Shown: positions 33,405 through 42,825, counted from the first letter of the stretch. The stretch: 64,000 nucleotides of DNA from Chitinophagaceae bacterium (GCA_016787085.1 JAEUVJ010000050.1:62001-126000), one strand, 5' to 3'. Numbers and translations are program-made. The notes: generated from the sequence alone by a model not told the origin.

Positions 33405-34370
33405 TTGCTGTATCATATCCTGAAAATCATTGTAAGGGTTGCAATAAAGATATTTTGCCGGGCCATCATTATCAACAAGCCTGAACTGCTTAAGGAGAAA
33501 GGTCCGATGCTGCTCGCCTGCAATCACCCCAACTCTTTCCTGGATGGCGTGATCCTGGACACCCTCTTTGAGCAGCCTCTCTACTCCCTGGCCCGTGGAG
33601 ATGTTTTCAAAAAACCATTTTACCGCCGGCTGCTCCATTCGCTGAACCTCCTGCCGGTTTATCGCACCAGCGAGGGTGTAGAAAACCTCACAATCAATTA
33701 TGGCACATTCGAAAATTGTAAGACCATTTTCCGGAAGAACGGTATAGTGATCATCTTCAGTGAAGGTAAATGTATCAATGAATGGCGTCTGCGCCCGTTA
33801 AAAAAAGGAACAGCCAGATTAGCCATTTCCAGCTGGGATGAAAACATACTCCTGAAAGTGTTGCCTGTCGGCATTAATTACAGCTCTTTCAGAAGATTTG
33901 GCAAAAACATTTTTCTGAATTTCGGCGATATAATTGAAGCAAAGGACATTAGTTGTGAGCAACCAGATGGCGCCCGGCACCAGGCCTTCAACAATATCCT
34001 GGAACAGCAATTAAAAACTCTGGTATTTGATATTAAGAAAAAGGACAGGACCAGGCAGCAACTACTGCTGGAAAGGAAACCATCCCTGCCGGGCAAGGTT
34101 CTTTTGTCAATACCTGCATTGATCGGGTTCATCACGCATTATCCATTGTACCTGCCAGTTCAGAATTTTACCCTTAAGCGTACGGATCATAATGACCACT
34201 ACGACTCGGTGCTCACAGGCATACTTCTTTTTGCCTACCCGTTGTACGTGATCGTCATCTGCATTTCCCTGTTCCTGATAACGGGATACTGGCTGACCTT
34301 TTCGTTATTGTTATTACTGCCTTTCACGGCCTGGTCGTACGTACAGCTAAAGCCTCAGCTTGATAAGTAA
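33405..34370 (+). CDS. Membrane-associated lysophospholipid acyltransferase (PlsC family)
   Basis: This 321-aa protein has the catalytic block ACNHPNSFLDG (an HX5D form) near residues 38-48. The second motif IFSEGKC is followed by LRPLKKGTARLA. Hydrophobic segments near residues 225-250 and 268-315 (FAYPLYVIVICISLFLITGY) anchor the C-terminus in the membrane. No ATG precedes residue 35, so the TTG at 33405 is the likely start, with an in-frame stop just upstream (33393-33395). It ends 4 nt before the convergent flavoprotein gene. The acceptor lipid is unknown. Confidence 0.85.
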   Translation: MLYHILKIIVRVAIKIFCRAIIINKPELLKEKGPMLLACNHPNSFLDGVILDTLFEQPLYSLARGDVFKKPFYRRLLHSLNLLPVYRTSEGVENLTINYGTFENCKTIFRKNGIVIIFSEGKCINEWRLRPLKKGTARLAISSWDENILLKVLPVGINYSSFRRFGKNIFLNFGDIIEAKDISCEQPDGARHQAFNNILEQQLKTLVFDIKKKDRTRQQLLLERKPSLPGKVLLSIPALIGFITHYPLYLPVQNFTLKRTDHNDHYDSVLTGILLFAYPLYVIVICISLFLITGYWLTFSLLLLLPFTAWSYVQLKPQLDK

Positions 34371-34374
34371 TAAG

Positions 34375-35658
34375 CTATGGCATGGCTGCGATGTTTTTTG
34401 CCGCAATAAACCCGCTGGTCCATGCATGCTGGAAGTTAAACCCGCCCGTTATTCCATCCACATCCAGGACTTCCCCGGCAAAGAACAGCCTTTGTACTTT
34501 TTTACTCATCATAGTATTCGCATCCACTTCTGAAAGCCTGATCCCCCCTGCCGTCACAAATTCTTCTTTGAAAGTTGTTTTGCCATTTATTCTGAATTCA
34601 TAGTTGGTTAAATGATGTATAAGCCTGTTCTGCTGTCTTCCCGGCAAGTCTGCCCATCTTGTACCCGTTTTTATTTCCGATTGTTCCACCAGCAATTCCC
34701 AAAGACGCTGGGGCAGTCCAAAAATATTTTTCCCCGTAACCAGCTGCGAAGCTGCTGATGAACGAAGATGTTGCATTCTTTCCCGCAAGGCCTGGTCATG
34801 AATACCAGGAAGCCAATTGACCCTGATACCAAATCCCCAGTTTCTTTCTTTTAATTCCCGGGCTCCCCAGGCACTTAGACGCAACACTGCAGGGCCGCTC
34901 AGGCCCCAGTGAGTGAACAGCACAGGACCTGATTCCTCAAGTTTGGAGTCCATAATTCTTATTGTAACAGGATCAACAGACACTCCCATAAGTCGGGTAA
35001 CAGGATGTGAAGGGATATTGAACGTAAAAAGCGAAGGCACCGGATCTTCTATAGTATGGCCAGACAGGCGAAGCCAATCGAACATAGAAGATTTTGAATA
35101 CCCTCCGCAGGCAATACAAACATAATCGGCAGTTATTGAGCGGGAACCATCCAGGTCAAGTGTAAATTGACCTTGCTCATATTTATCCAGAGATGTCCTT
35201 ACAGATAGCCCCCTCACTTCCGATCGCATCATTATCTGTACTCCATATCGGTTTGCTTCTTTCATCAGGCAGTCTATAATGGTTTGGGATGAATCGGTGA
35301 CCGGGAACATTCTTCCATCGGCTTCTGCTTTTAGCTTCACTCCTCTTTCTTTAAACCATTGTATCGTATTTGTTGTAAAAAACTGGTGAAAGGTCTTTTT
35401 TACAAAATTTCCGCCCCTTGGATACTTGCGGCTCATCTCTATAATATCGAAACAGGAGTGGGTAACATTGCACCGGCCTCCCCCGCTGATCTTTACTTTG
35501 GATAAAAGCTTATTTGATTTCTCGACGATCGTCACTTTCAGCGAGGGGTTCATTCTTGCCGCATTGACCGCACAGAAAAAACCCGCTGCCCCACCTCCTA
35601 TAACAACCAGTTCTTTTGACAAGTAAAAAAATTTAAGCAAAGAAAGTTGAAATTTCAT
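34375..35658 (-). CDS. HI0933-family NAD(P)/FAD-dependent oxidoreductase
   Basis: This 427-aa flavoprotein has an N-terminal Rossmann dinucleotide motif LVVIGGGAAGFFCA (residues about 17-30), then KSNKLLSKVKISGGGRCNVTHS, typical of the HI0933/YhiN group. A C-terminal VTAGGIRLSEVD and LFFAGEVLDVDGITGGFNFQHAW complete the FAD site. The physiological substrate is unknown for the family in general. It is divergent from the YiiX-like gene, with only 32 nt between the starts, and convergent with the acyltransferase. Confidence 0.92.
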   Translation of the reverse strand: MKFQLSLLKFFYLSKELVVIGGGAAGFFCAVNAARMNPSLKVTIVEKSNKLLSKVKISGGGRCNVTHSCFDIIEMSRKYPRGGNFVKKTFHQFFTTNTIQWFKERGVKLKAEADGRMFPVTDSSQTIIDCLMKEANRYGVQIMMRSEVRGLSVRTSLDKYEQGQFTLDLDGSRSITADYVCIACGGYSKSSMFDWLRLSGHTIEDPVPSLFTFNIPSHPVTRLMGVSVDPVTIRIMDSKLEESGPVLFTHWGLSGPAVLRLSAWGARELKERNWGFGIRVNWLPGIHDQALRERMQHLRSSAASQLVTGKNIFGLPQRLWELLVEQSEIKTGTRWADLPGRQQNRLIHHLTNYEFRINGKTTFKEEFVTAGGIRLSEVDANTMMSKKVQRLFFAGEVLDVDGITGGFNFQHAWTSGFIAAKNIAAMP

Positions 35659-35690
35659 TAAGTTCGTTTGGTTGCTGACACCACACGATC

Positions 35691-36281
35691 ATGGCTGAAC
35701 CCATCACCAAAAAACAATTGAAGGAATTACCGGTCATCAGGTATGAAAAGATCAGGGATCACCTGCGTACAGGCCATATCTTTTTCAGTTCGGGCAGCTA
35801 TATGTTTTCAGGCATCATTCAACGGCTCACCAGAAGTGTGTGGAGTCATGTGGCCATTATTTACAAAGATGATGAATTAGGCCGTGTTATGGTGATGGAA
35901 GCGGAACCGTATGTAGGCATCCGGCTGATGCCATTATCAAAATACCTGTACGATTATAAAGGTAAAAGAAGGCCTTATAAAGGACAGATCGTCCTGGCCA
36001 AACTGAATTTTGAGCTGGGGAAAGACAAACTGAACAAAGCCATAAGTTTTGGACTGGATGAACTGACAAGGCCTTATGACAATAAAGAGATCCTTCGTAT
36101 CATGATGCGCATTCTTTTTAAGATGGGAAAAAAGGAAAAGAACCGCAATTATATATGTTCTGAGCTGGTAAGAGATGCCTTTGCCAAAGCCGGGGTTGTT
36201 TTTACCCTGAATGACAGTTATATCAGTCCGCAGGAGATATGGAAGGATCCAAGAATAGAACTTAAGTACCGTATTCTCTGA
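35691..36281 (+). CDS. YiiX-like permuted papain-fold cysteine hydrolase
   Basis: This 196-aa protein fits the YiiX/YebB (permuted NlpC/P60) family. It has GHIFFSSGSYMFSGIIQRLT, the His53 motif WSHVAIIYK, an MEAEPYVGIRLMPL strand, and the Cys156 motif NYICSELVRDAF, with His before Cys as expected for the permuted order. It has no signal peptide. Family members are thought to cleave peptidoglycan-like or lipid amide/ester bonds; the substrate here is unknown. It is convergent with map, 20 nt apart. Confidence 0.88.
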   Translation: MAEPITKKQLKELPVIRYEKIRDHLRTGHIFFSSGSYMFSGIIQRLTRSVWSHVAIIYKDDELGRVMVMEAEPYVGIRLMPLSKYLYDYKGKRRPYKGQIVLAKLNFELGKDKLNKAISFGLDELTRPYDNKEILRIMMRILFKMGKKEKNRNYICSELVRDAFAKAGVVFTLNDSYISPQEIWKDPRIELKYRIL

Positions 36282-36301
36282 AATACCGAAGCCTGTTCAT
36301 A

Positions 36302-37120
36302 TCAGGCGACAGACTGCAACGCCTGCTGATAGGTATGCAAATTAGGATTCGCTGCTTCCGCATTTTCAATAATGCTATAGTCTGAAAGAATATCAGCTTT
36401 CCCTTTTCTGACGCAGACATCATGTTCAAAATGCACTGATGCTTTACCATCCTTGGTTCGAACGGTCCAGCCATCGGCTTCGGTGTACACCTCTCTTGTC
36501 CCAAGATTGATCATCGGCTCAATAGCCAGTACTAAGCCTTCCTTTAATTTGGGGCCGCTTCCTCTTTTACCATAATTCGGCACCTGTGGATCCTCATGAA
36601 GGCTGCGCCCAATTCCGTGCCCCACCAACTCTCTCACGGCTCCGTATCCATGTTTTTTCTCCGTATAATCCTGGATGGCAAAAGCAATGTCCCCGACACG
36701 ATTACCAGCCACTGCTTTTTCTATGCCTTTATATAAAGATGCTTTCGTCACACTTATTAGCTTCATCACTTCTTTACCCGGATCACCTATGGCAAATGTA
36801 TAAGCATGATCACCGTGCCAGCCGTTTAATATAACACCTGTATCAATGGAAACAATGTCGCCTTCCTTCAGTTCATTCGTATTAGGAAATCCGTGAACCA
36901 CCACATCATTTACCGAGATACATGAATTGAACGGGTACCCTTTATAATGCAAAAAGGAAGGTATGGCATGATGATCCCCGATGATCTGCCCGATCTTTTT
37001 GTCAATAGACAATGTAGTGACCCCTGCTTTAAGGTCTTTGGCTATTTCCGATAGAGTTTTACTGACAAGCAGTGCACTCTGCCTCATCAGCTCAACCTGC
37101 TCGTTTGTTTTCAGGATCAT
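36302..37120 (-). CDS. map: Type I methionine aminopeptidase
   Basis: This 272-aa enzyme removes the initiator methionine from new proteins. All five metal ligands are present: Asp93 and Asp104 (VSIDTGVILNGWHGDHAY), His168 (GHGIGRS), Glu201 (AIEPM) and Glu232 (VHFEHDV). There is no N-terminal zinc finger, so it is a short type Ia form. ATG 37120 (MILKTNEQVELM) is preferred; 37123 and 37141 are alternatives. It follows secY by 73 nt in the conserved secY-map order, but a terminator-like hairpin lies between them. Confidence 0.95.
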   Translation of the reverse strand: MILKTNEQVELMRQSALLVSKTLSEIAKDLKAGVTTLSIDKKIGQIIGDHHAIPSFLHYKGYPFNSCISVNDVVVHGFPNTNELKEGDIVSIDTGVILNGWHGDHAYTFAIGDPGKEVMKLISVTKASLYKGIEKAVAGNRVGDIAFAIQDYTEKKHGYGAVRELVGHGIGRSLHEDPQVPNYGKRGSGPKLKEGLVLAIEPMINLGTREVYTEADGWTVRTKDGKASVHFEHDVCVRKGKADILSDYSIIENAEAANPNLHTYQQALQSVA

Positions 37121-37140
37121 CATCCTGCAAATATCCGTCA

Positions 37141-37170
37141 AAAAAATAAGCCCGGCAAGTACCGGGCTTA
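37141..37170 (-). terminator. Terminator-like hairpin between secY and map
   Basis: On the minus strand, AAGCCCGG, a short loop, and CCGGGCTT are followed by ATTTTTTT. It looks like an intrinsic terminator for the long ribosomal operon, or an attenuator that lowers map expression. map must then be read from leak-through or its own weak promoter. Confidence 0.75.
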
Positions 37171-37193
37171 TGGAATATAGTTTGTAGAATTTC

Positions 37194-38522
37194 TTAATAC
37201 TGAACGGCTGAAGGTGTTTGCCGGCCCTGGATACGGCCGCTTTTCATCAGACCATCATACTGGCGCATCAGCAATTGTGTCTCTATCTGCTGCAACGTAT
37301 CAAGGATAACCCCCACCATGATCAGCAGCGACGTACCACCGAAGAAAGTAGAGAAAGCCTGTGACATATCGAAAATGATCTGTATGATGCCCGGTAAGAT
37401 ACCAACGAAAGCAAGCAATATCGCACCCGGTAAAGTGATCCTGTCCATTACCGTACCGATATAGTCTGCAGTGGGCTGACCCGGTTTCACACCTGGGATG
37501 AAGCCGTTATTCTGCTTCAGGTTCTCTGCGATCTGCTTGGGATTAAATATCAAAGCGGTGTACAGGAAAGTAAAGCCGATAACTACAACGGAGTAGATCA
37601 GCATGTACCATAAATTTCTGTGATCGGTAAACATCCTGGATAACTCAGTCGCTTTACCCAAAGTAAACAAAGTGGGTAGAAACATGATTGCCTGTGCAAA
37701 AATGATAGGCATTACTCCGGCGCTGTTAACTTTCAGCGGCAGGAACTGCCTTGCTCCTCCAAACTGCCGGTTGCCAACGATCTGTTTAGCATAATTCACC
37801 GGTACCTTTCTTACGCCCTGTATCAATAATATACATCCCATAATGATGGCAATCAATACAACTATCTCAATAATAAACAGAAGAATTTGACCTGAAGGAG
37901 ATGATTTTGCCACTAACTCCTGTGTAAATGCCTGTGGCAAGCGGGCGAGGATACCGATCATAATGATAAGCGAAGTACCATTTCCAAGTCCTTTATCAGT
38001 GATCTTTTCACCCATCCACATGACAAACAAAGTGCCTGCAGTCAGTATAACAACAGTGGATATCCAGAAATAACCTTTAAAGCTTTCGATCATGGCCGTG
38101 CCATGCGTCTGGTTGAGGTAAGTAACATAAGCTGAAGCCTGCAAAATGGTGACTGCTACTGTCAGGTAGCGGGTCATTTGGTTGATCTTCTTCCGGCCGC
38201 TGTCCCCTTCTTTCTGCATTTTCTGGAATTTCGGCACCAGCACAGTCATCAGTTGCATAAAGATAGAGGCAGAGATATAGGGCATGATCCCTAATGCAAA
38301 AATGGACGCCATATTAAAGGCGCCGCCGGCAAATGTATTGATGAGGTCAAGGATACCGTTGCCTTCCGTCGTATTCTGATCCATTTTGATGGGATCTATA
38401 CCCGGCAATACAATGTGAGAGCCGATACGATATACCACGATCATCATCAGGGTGAAAAGGATCTTGCTTCTCAGCTCTTCGATGCTCCAGATATTCTTGA
38501 GTGTCTGAATTAATTTTTTCAC
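37194..38522 (-). CDS. secY: Preprotein translocase channel subunit SecY
   Basis: This 442-aa protein is the central pore of the Sec translocon with ten transmembrane segments. The recognisable stretches are YRIGSHIVLPGIDP, FALGIMPYISASIFMQL, GMITDKGLGNGTSLII-type signature (here GEKITDKGLGNGTSLIIM), and a plug near residue 60. It exports Sec substrates, including the signal-peptide proteins here. It is the second-last gene of the S10-spc operon, 74 nt after rplO. Length is normal. Confidence 0.97.
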   Translation of the reverse strand: MKKLIQTLKNIWSIEELRSKILFTLMMIVVYRIGSHIVLPGIDPIKMDQNTTEGNGILDLINTFAGGAFNMASIFALGIMPYISASIFMQLMTVLVPKFQKMQKEGDSGRKKINQMTRYLTVAVTILQASAYVTYLNQTHGTAMIESFKGYFWISTVVILTAGTLFVMWMGEKITDKGLGNGTSLIIMIGILARLPQAFTQELVAKSSPSGQILLFIIEIVVLIAIIMGCILLIQGVRKVPVNYAKQIVGNRQFGGARQFLPLKVNSAGVMPIIFAQAIMFLPTLFTLGKATELSRMFTDHRNLWYMLIYSVVVIGFTFLYTALIFNPKQIAENLKQNNGFIPGVKPGQPTADYIGTVMDRITLPGAILLAFVGILPGIIQIIFDMSQAFSTFFGGTSLLIMVGVILDTLQQIETQLLMRQYDGLMKSGRIQGRQTPSAVQY

Positions 38523-38596
38523 GGGAGTTAAAATAATTTAAGAGCCCTTATAAATAGGAAAGACGCAATCAATGCGTCTGTGCAATTTAGTGAAAT

Positions 38597-39046
38597 TTAC
38601 TTTACTATTTCAACGCTGCCACCGGCTGCTTCAATGGCGGCTTTTGCTTTTTCACTTACCGCATTCACTTTGAAGGTGAACTTGCCTTTTACTTCGCCGT
38701 TACCCAGTATTTTCACTTTATCGGTCTGGTTGATCAGGTTATTGATATAAAGATTCTCCAGTGAGAATTCTTTAATACCATATTTATCCGCCAGGTGATC
38801 TGCCTGTCCGACATTGAATACTTTGTATTCTACGCGATGAGGGTTTTTAAACCCGCGTTTGGGAATACGACGCTGGATCGGCATCTGGCCGCCTTCATGG
38901 GCCATTTTTCTTTTATAACCGGCACGGCTTTGTCCGCCCTTTGTACCTTTTGTTGATGTACCCCCATGTCCGGATCCATCACCACGGCCAATTCTTTTCT
39001 CTTTGTGTGTTGCGCCTTTTGCAGGTCTTAATTCGTGTAGTTTCAT
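38597..39046 (-). CDS. rplO: 50S ribosomal protein L15
   Basis: This 149-aa protein has the L15 start MKLHELRPAKGATHKEKRIG and a glycine-rich loop (GRGDGSGHGGTSTKGTKGG) reaching into 23S rRNA. A PIQRRIPKRGF motif and a C-terminal EAAGGSVEIVK are also typical. Late assembly protein of the large subunit. It lies between rpmD and secY in the conserved spc order. Confidence 0.97.
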   Translation of the reverse strand: MKLHELRPAKGATHKEKRIGRGDGSGHGGTSTKGTKGGQSRAGYKRKMAHEGGQMPIQRRIPKRGFKNPHRVEYKVFNVGQADHLADKYGIKEFSLENLYINNLINQTDKVKILGNGEVKGKFTFKVNAVSEKAKAAIEAAGGSVEIVK

Positions 39047-39149
39047 TTTTTTTAATTTTTACTTACGGGGTTGTTTCCCCTCGCTTATTAAATTCCAATG
39101 CACAAATCACAAATTCCATTTTTGGTATTTGAGAGTTGGCTTTTGTGAT

Positions 39150-39329
39150 TCAGAGGTTTTCTACTTTCACCAGGTGTTCTACTTTTCTCACCATACCCAG
39201 CACCTGCGGAGTAGCTTCTACTTCCTTTGTAGAATTTGTTTTATTCAAGCCAAGAGCTTTCAGCGTGAGCTTCTGGCGCTCAGGTCTGTCGATCGGGCTT
39301 TTTACCAATGTTATTTTTATCTTTTTCAT
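39150..39329 (-). CDS. rpmD: 50S ribosomal protein L30
   Basis: This 59-aa protein starts at ATG 39329 (MKKIKITLVKSPIDRPERQ). The longer frame to 39350 is not L30-like and runs into the repeat-rich spacer. L30 covers the start, the KATLKALGLNK-type loop (here LTLKALGLNKTNS) and the MVRKVEHLVKVE end. It is between rpsE and rplO. Confidence 0.95.
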   Translation of the reverse strand: MKKIKITLVKSPIDRPERQKLTLKALGLNKTNSTKEVEATPQVLGMVRKVEHLVKVENL

Positions 39330-39380
39330 GCTTGCATGTTTAATGTTCAAGGTGTAAGGTTTAAGGTCGTGAGTCGGAAA

Positions 39381-39410
39381 ACTTTGAACTTTAAACTTTA
39401 AACTTTAAAC
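39381..39410. repeat. Short-word repeat (ACTTTAAA family) between rpsE and rpmD
   Basis: Four near-perfect copies of an ACTTTAAA word fill the spacer: ACTTTGA, then ACTTTAA three times. Related GGTGTAAGG/TTTAAGG words lie just upstream. It belongs to the same family as the eCIS spacer at 20590-20624. Confidence 0.75.
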
Positions 39411-39413
39411 GCT

Positions 39414-39932
39414 TTATCCATTAAATACTTTCTTCAAACCAAGAGTACGGGTCTTCGCTACACTTATCGGCTCACGCAATAAGGCCAGCGCTTTAAAGGT
39501 AGCTTTTACCACGTTGTGCGGATTGGCCGAACCCAGTGACTTAGCCAAAACATCGGTAACACCTGCAGCCTCCAGCACAGCACGCATGCTGCCTCCGGCT
39601 ATCACACCGGTACCATGTGCAGCGGGCTTGATCAGCACTTTGGCAGCACCTTCTTTTGCCCATTGATCATGGGGAATGGTCCCTTTCATTACAGGAACCT
39701 TGATGAGATTCTTCTTGGCATCTTCGATTCCTTTCGTGATCGCTTCCTGTACTTCCTTGGCCTTTCCTAATCCATGTCCTACCACACCATTCTCATTACC
39801 CACTACCACCAGGGCAGAAAAGCTGAATGCACGGCCACCCTTTGTAGTTTTTACCACACGGTTGATGGCAACCACTTTATCTTTCAGCTCCAGGTCACCG
39901 GCTTTCACTTTGTTTACGTTAAACTTTGACAT
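39414..39932 (-). CDS. rpsE: 30S ribosomal protein S5
   Basis: This 172-aa protein has the S5 N-terminal dsRNA-binding domain ([38 protein letters not shown]) and the C-terminal domain ([23 protein letters not shown]). It contributes to decoding accuracy. It is 35 nt after rplR. Confidence 0.97.
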   Translation of the reverse strand: MSKFNVNKVKAGDLELKDKVVAINRVVKTTKGGRAFSFSALVVVGNENGVVGHGLGKAKEVQEAITKGIEDAKKNLIKVPVMKGTIPHDQWAKEGAAKVLIKPAAHGTGVIAGGSMRAVLEAAGVTDVLAKSLGSANPHNVVKATFKALALLREPISVAKTRTLGLKKVFNG

Positions 39933-39967
39933 GTATACTTGTAATTAAAAGTTTGAATGTTGTTTGC

Positions 39968-40330
39968 TTAGAATTTAAGACCGCCTTCCCTTGCGCCGTC
40001 CGCCACTGACTTCACACGTCCATGATAAAGGTAACCGCCGCGATCAAAAGTGACATCTTTGATACCAAGTTCCACAGCCTTTTTTGCGATGGCACCGCCT
40101 ACCATTTTGCTTTTTTCCACTTTATTGCCTTTGTGGGCAACAATAGCCTTATCCTTTGAAGATGCAGACGCCAGCGTTTGCCCGTTCACATCATCGATCA
40201 GTTGCACATAGATATCTGTATTGCTTCTGAACACAGATAAACGGGGCTTCTGCGCTGTTCCTTCACCGATCTTCCTGCGGATACGGTAGCGTATATTCTG
40301 CCTTCTTACTGTTTTAACCTTTGGGTTCAT
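39968..40330 (-). CDS. rplR: 50S ribosomal protein L18
   Basis: This 120-aa 5S rRNA-binding protein has [29 protein letters not shown] at the start and a [24 protein letters not shown] end. It is between rplF and rpsE, preceded by a repeat-containing spacer. Confidence 0.97.
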   Translation of the reverse strand: MNPKVKTVRRQNIRYRIRRKIGEGTAQKPRLSVFRSNTDIYVQLIDDVNGQTLASASSKDKAIVAHKGNKVEKSKMVGGAIAKKAVELGIKDVTFDRGGYLYHGRVKSVADGAREGGLKF

Positions 40331-40370
40331 ATTCCTTTATTTTATTCCCTGATGCTGCCAGGGATTCTTT

Positions 40371-40440
40371 AGTTTAATTTTAAGTTTAACGTTTAAGGTG
40401 AATCAAAAATCTTTATACGTAACCTTTAAGCGTTGAACTT
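40371..40440. repeat. Short-word repeat (GTTTAA/CTTTAAG family) between rplF and rplR
   Basis: The spacer has degenerate words such as AGTTTAAT, AGTTTAAC, GTTTAAGG and CCTTTAAGCG. It lies in transcribed spacer with no long perfect hairpin. Confidence 0.55.
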
Positions 40441-40442
40441 TC

Positions 40443-40997
40443 TTATTTACCAGCGGCTTTACCTGCTTTCTTTCTTACCACTTCACCTACATAGCGAACA
40501 CCTTTTCCTTTGTATGGCTCTGGTTTACGCAGACTCCTTAATTTGGCTGCCACCTGACCGATCAGTTGCTTGTCTATCCCTTCCAGGGTAATAATGGGGT
40601 TCTGCCCTTTTTCCTGGGCCGTAGCTACTTTCAGTTCCTTGGGCACTTCAAAAATGATATTGTGCGAATATCCTAAGGACAGATCGAGCAGATTACCCTG
40701 GTTGGCAGCTTTGAAACCTACCCCGATCAATTCAAGCTTTCTTTCATAACCATCAGTTACCCCCTTTACAAGGTTAGCGATCAATGCACGATACAAACCA
40801 TGCAAAGCACGGTGACGGATCTGGTCTGTCGGGCGGCCAAATGTTACATGGCCATCTTTCACTTCTACAGTGATATCACGATCCACCGCCTGCTTCAGTT
40901 CGCCTTTCTTTCCTTTTACAGTGATCACGTTATCCTTGCCTAATGTGATCGTTACTCCTTCCGGAACTGTTATCGCTTTTTTACCTATACGAGACAT
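40443..40997 (-). CDS. rplF: 50S ribosomal protein L6
   Basis: This 184-aa protein has two L6 domains, starting MSRIGKKAITVPEGVTI and ending with the signature EPYKGKGVRYVGEVVRKKAGK. It sits near the sarcin-ricin loop, where elongation factors bind. It is 143 nt after rpsH; that spacer contains word repeats. Confidence 0.97.
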   Translation of the reverse strand: MSRIGKKAITVPEGVTITLGKDNVITVKGKKGELKQAVDRDITVEVKDGHVTFGRPTDQIRHRALHGLYRALIANLVKGVTDGYERKLELIGVGFKAANQGNLLDLSLGYSHNIIFEVPKELKVATAQEKGQNPIITLEGIDKQLIGQVAAKLRSLRKPEPYKGKGVRYVGEVVRKKAGKAAGK

Positions 40998-41007
40998 AAT
41001 TTCAATT

Positions 41008-41140
41008 TGATAATTAGTTAATTTGATAATGCGACAATGTGAGTTGAAAGTGTTCAGTTCCGTATAGAGAACTTAAATTGTCAGTCAACCTTTTAAATCT
41101 GGGAACCATCGTCAAATTCCCAAATTGCCAAACCGGCTAA
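41008..41140. repeat. Short-word repeat spacer (GATAATTTGATAAT and CAAATTGCCAAA words)
   Basis: Between rpsH and rplF the spacer mixes ATTAGTTAATTTGATAATG-like words with CAAATTCCCAAATTGCCAAA. A similar CCAAAT word fills the rpsC-rplP spacer at 44325-44395, so two spacers share one family. Confidence 0.5.
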
Positions 41141-41539
41141 TTAATACACGTAACAAAGAACTTCGCCGCCTACATTCTGCGCTTTCGCTTCCTTATCTGT
41201 CATCACCCCTTTGGATGTGGACACGATAGCAATACCCAAACCGCTTTTTACCCGGCGGAATTCGGCAGGCTTTGCGTACTGACGCAGACCCGGACGACTG
41301 ATCCTTTCCATACTCTGGATAGCCGGTTGTTTGGTCGAAGGATCGTACTTCAAAGCGATCTTGATCACGCCCTGTTTATTATTATCCTCAAACTTGTATT
41401 TCAGAATATAGCCCTGGCTATACAGGATCTCTGTCATACGCTTTTTCAGGTTGGAAGCAGGTATATCAACGATACGATGGCCTGCCATCTGCGCATTACG
41501 GATTCTTGTCAGGAAATCTGCTATAGGATCTGTTACCAT
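41141..41539 (-). CDS. rpsH: 30S ribosomal protein S8
   Basis: This 132-aa S8 binds 16S rRNA helix 21. The markers are MVTDPIADFLTRIRNAQMAGH and a C-terminal GIAIVSTSKGVMTDKEAKAQNVGGE. In some bacteria S8 represses its own spc operon; no copied target is visible here. Confidence 0.97.
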   Translation of the reverse strand: MVTDPIADFLTRIRNAQMAGHRIVDIPASNLKKRMTEILYSQGYILKYKFEDNNKQGVIKIALKYDPSTKQPAIQSMERISRPGLRQYAKPAEFRRVKSGLGIAIVSTSKGVMTDKEAKAQNVGGEVLCYVY

Positions 41540-41570
41540 TTTATACTAATTGATTCAGTTTTAAATTTTG

Positions 41571-41617
41571 TGTCACAAGTTTCAGGTTACTGGTAACCAG
41601 CAACCGGGAACCGATTT
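41571..41617. repeat. Short-word repeat (GGTTAC/CAACCGGGAACC family) between rpsN and rpsH
   Basis: A short run of TTTCAGGTTACTGGTAACCAG and CAACCGGGAACC words abuts the rpsN stop. GGTTACTGGTAACC forms a small hairpin. This is a separate word family from the other spacers. Confidence 0.5.
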
Positions 41618-41885
41618 ACCAGCTTGCTTTTTTCAAGCCCGGGATCTTTCCGTTCAACGCCATATCACGAAGGGCGATCCTGGATAAACCGAAATAACGG
41701 ACATATCCTTTGGGACGACCTGTGAGCTGGCAACGGTTTTTCAGACGAACTTTGGAAGAATTCTTCGGCAGTTCATCCAGTGCTGCCCAGTCGCCGGCTT
41801 TCTTCAACTCTTCACGTTTAGCAGCAAACTTTGCCACCATTTTCTCTCTTTTCGTCTGCCTGGCTTTTACTGATGTTTTTGCCAT
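41616..41885 (-). CDS. rpsN: 30S ribosomal protein S14, zinc-free form
   Basis: This 89-aa S14 lacks the paired CxxC zinc motifs (only one Cys, in [20 protein letters not shown]), so it is the C-minus form, which does not need zinc. The end [14 protein letters not shown] is typical. It is 18 nt after rplE. Confidence 0.96.
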   Translation of the reverse strand: MAKTSVKARQTKREKMVAKFAAKREELKKAGDWAALDELPKNSSKVRLKNRCQLTGRPKGYVRYFGLSRIALRDMALNGKIPGLKKASW

Positions 41886-41903
41886 GTTTATTTACCCTTT
41901 TAA

Positions 41904-42473
41904 TTAGTTATTTTTTGCGTTTTTGAAAGGCATTCCCATTTCTTTCAGCAACTCGTATGCCTCCTCATCTGTGTTAGCAGTTGTTACGAAAGTGATGTCA
42001 AGACCCGTGATCTTATTCACTTTGTCAATGTCAATTTCCGGGAAAATGATCTGCTCTGTTACACCCATCGTATAGTTGCCACGACCATCAAATGATTTTT
42101 CATTCACGCCTTTGAAATCACGTACACGGGGCAACGCTACAGCGATCAGCCTGTCAAGAAATTCAAACATCTTGTCTCCGCGCAGCGTAACCCTTGCACC
42201 AATCGGCATGTTCTTACGCAGTTTGAAGTTGGAGATATCTTTCTTTGACATAGTAGCTACTGCCTTCTGACCGGTGATCGTTGTCAGCTCATCCAAAGCA
42301 ATATCCACCAGTTTTTTGTCAGTTACAGCTCCGTTCACACCACGGTTCAAACAGATCTTCTCCAGCTTGGGAGCCTGCATTACCGATGTATAGCTGAATT
42401 TTTTTACCAAAGCAGGTACAACCTCTTTCTTGTACTTATCTGCCAGTCTCGGAGTATATGTTTTTGTTGCCAT
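41904..42473 (-). CDS. rplE: 50S ribosomal protein L5
   Basis: This 189-aa 5S rRNA-binding protein has [37 protein letters not shown], and a C-terminal [21 protein letters not shown]. Its ATG overlaps the rplX stop by one base (TAATG), so the two are translationally coupled. Confidence 0.97.
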   Translation of the reverse strand: MATKTYTPRLADKYKKEVVPALVKKFSYTSVMQAPKLEKICLNRGVNGAVTDKKLVDIALDELTTITGQKAVATMSKKDISNFKLRKNMPIGARVTLRGDKMFEFLDRLIAVALPRVRDFKGVNEKSFDGRGNYTMGVTEQIIFPEIDIDKVNKITGLDITFVTTANTDEEAYELLKEMGMPFKNAKNN

Positions 42474-42817
42474 TATTTTTTACCTCCCTGAGCTTTCTTT
42501 ACTTTAAAAACTCTTTCTGTTTTACCATCTTTTCTTACGCGGGTGATCTTAGCTCCCTTTTTCTGGGCTGCATCCCAAAGCATCACATTGCTGATGTGGA
42601 TCGGGGCTTCCTTCTTTACGATACCGCCTTTGGTATTCTGTGCAGAAGGTTTCGTGTGTTTGGTAATGATGTTAACACCTTCTACGATCACTTTGGCTTC
42701 TTCAACCAGTACTTCTTTTACTGTGCGTGGTTTATCCAGCGCCTTATCATCACCGGTGATAACGACTACGCTATCTCCTTTCCTGATGTTAAACTTCGGT
42801 TTGAATCTTGCTTTCAT
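42473..42817 (-). CDS. rplX: 50S ribosomal protein L24
   Basis: This 114-aa protein initiates large-subunit assembly. It has a KOW motif ([25 protein letters not shown]) and [21 protein letters not shown]. It overlaps rplE by 1 nt and is separated from rplN by 101 nt of repeat-rich spacer. Confidence 0.97.
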   Translation of the reverse strand: MKARFKPKFNIRKGDSVVVITGDDKALDKPRTVKEVLVEEAKVIVEGVNIITKHTKPSAQNTKGGIVKKEAPIHISNVMLWDAAQKKGAKITRVRKDGKTERVFKVKKAQGGKK

Positions 42818-42825
42818 TTTTTATT

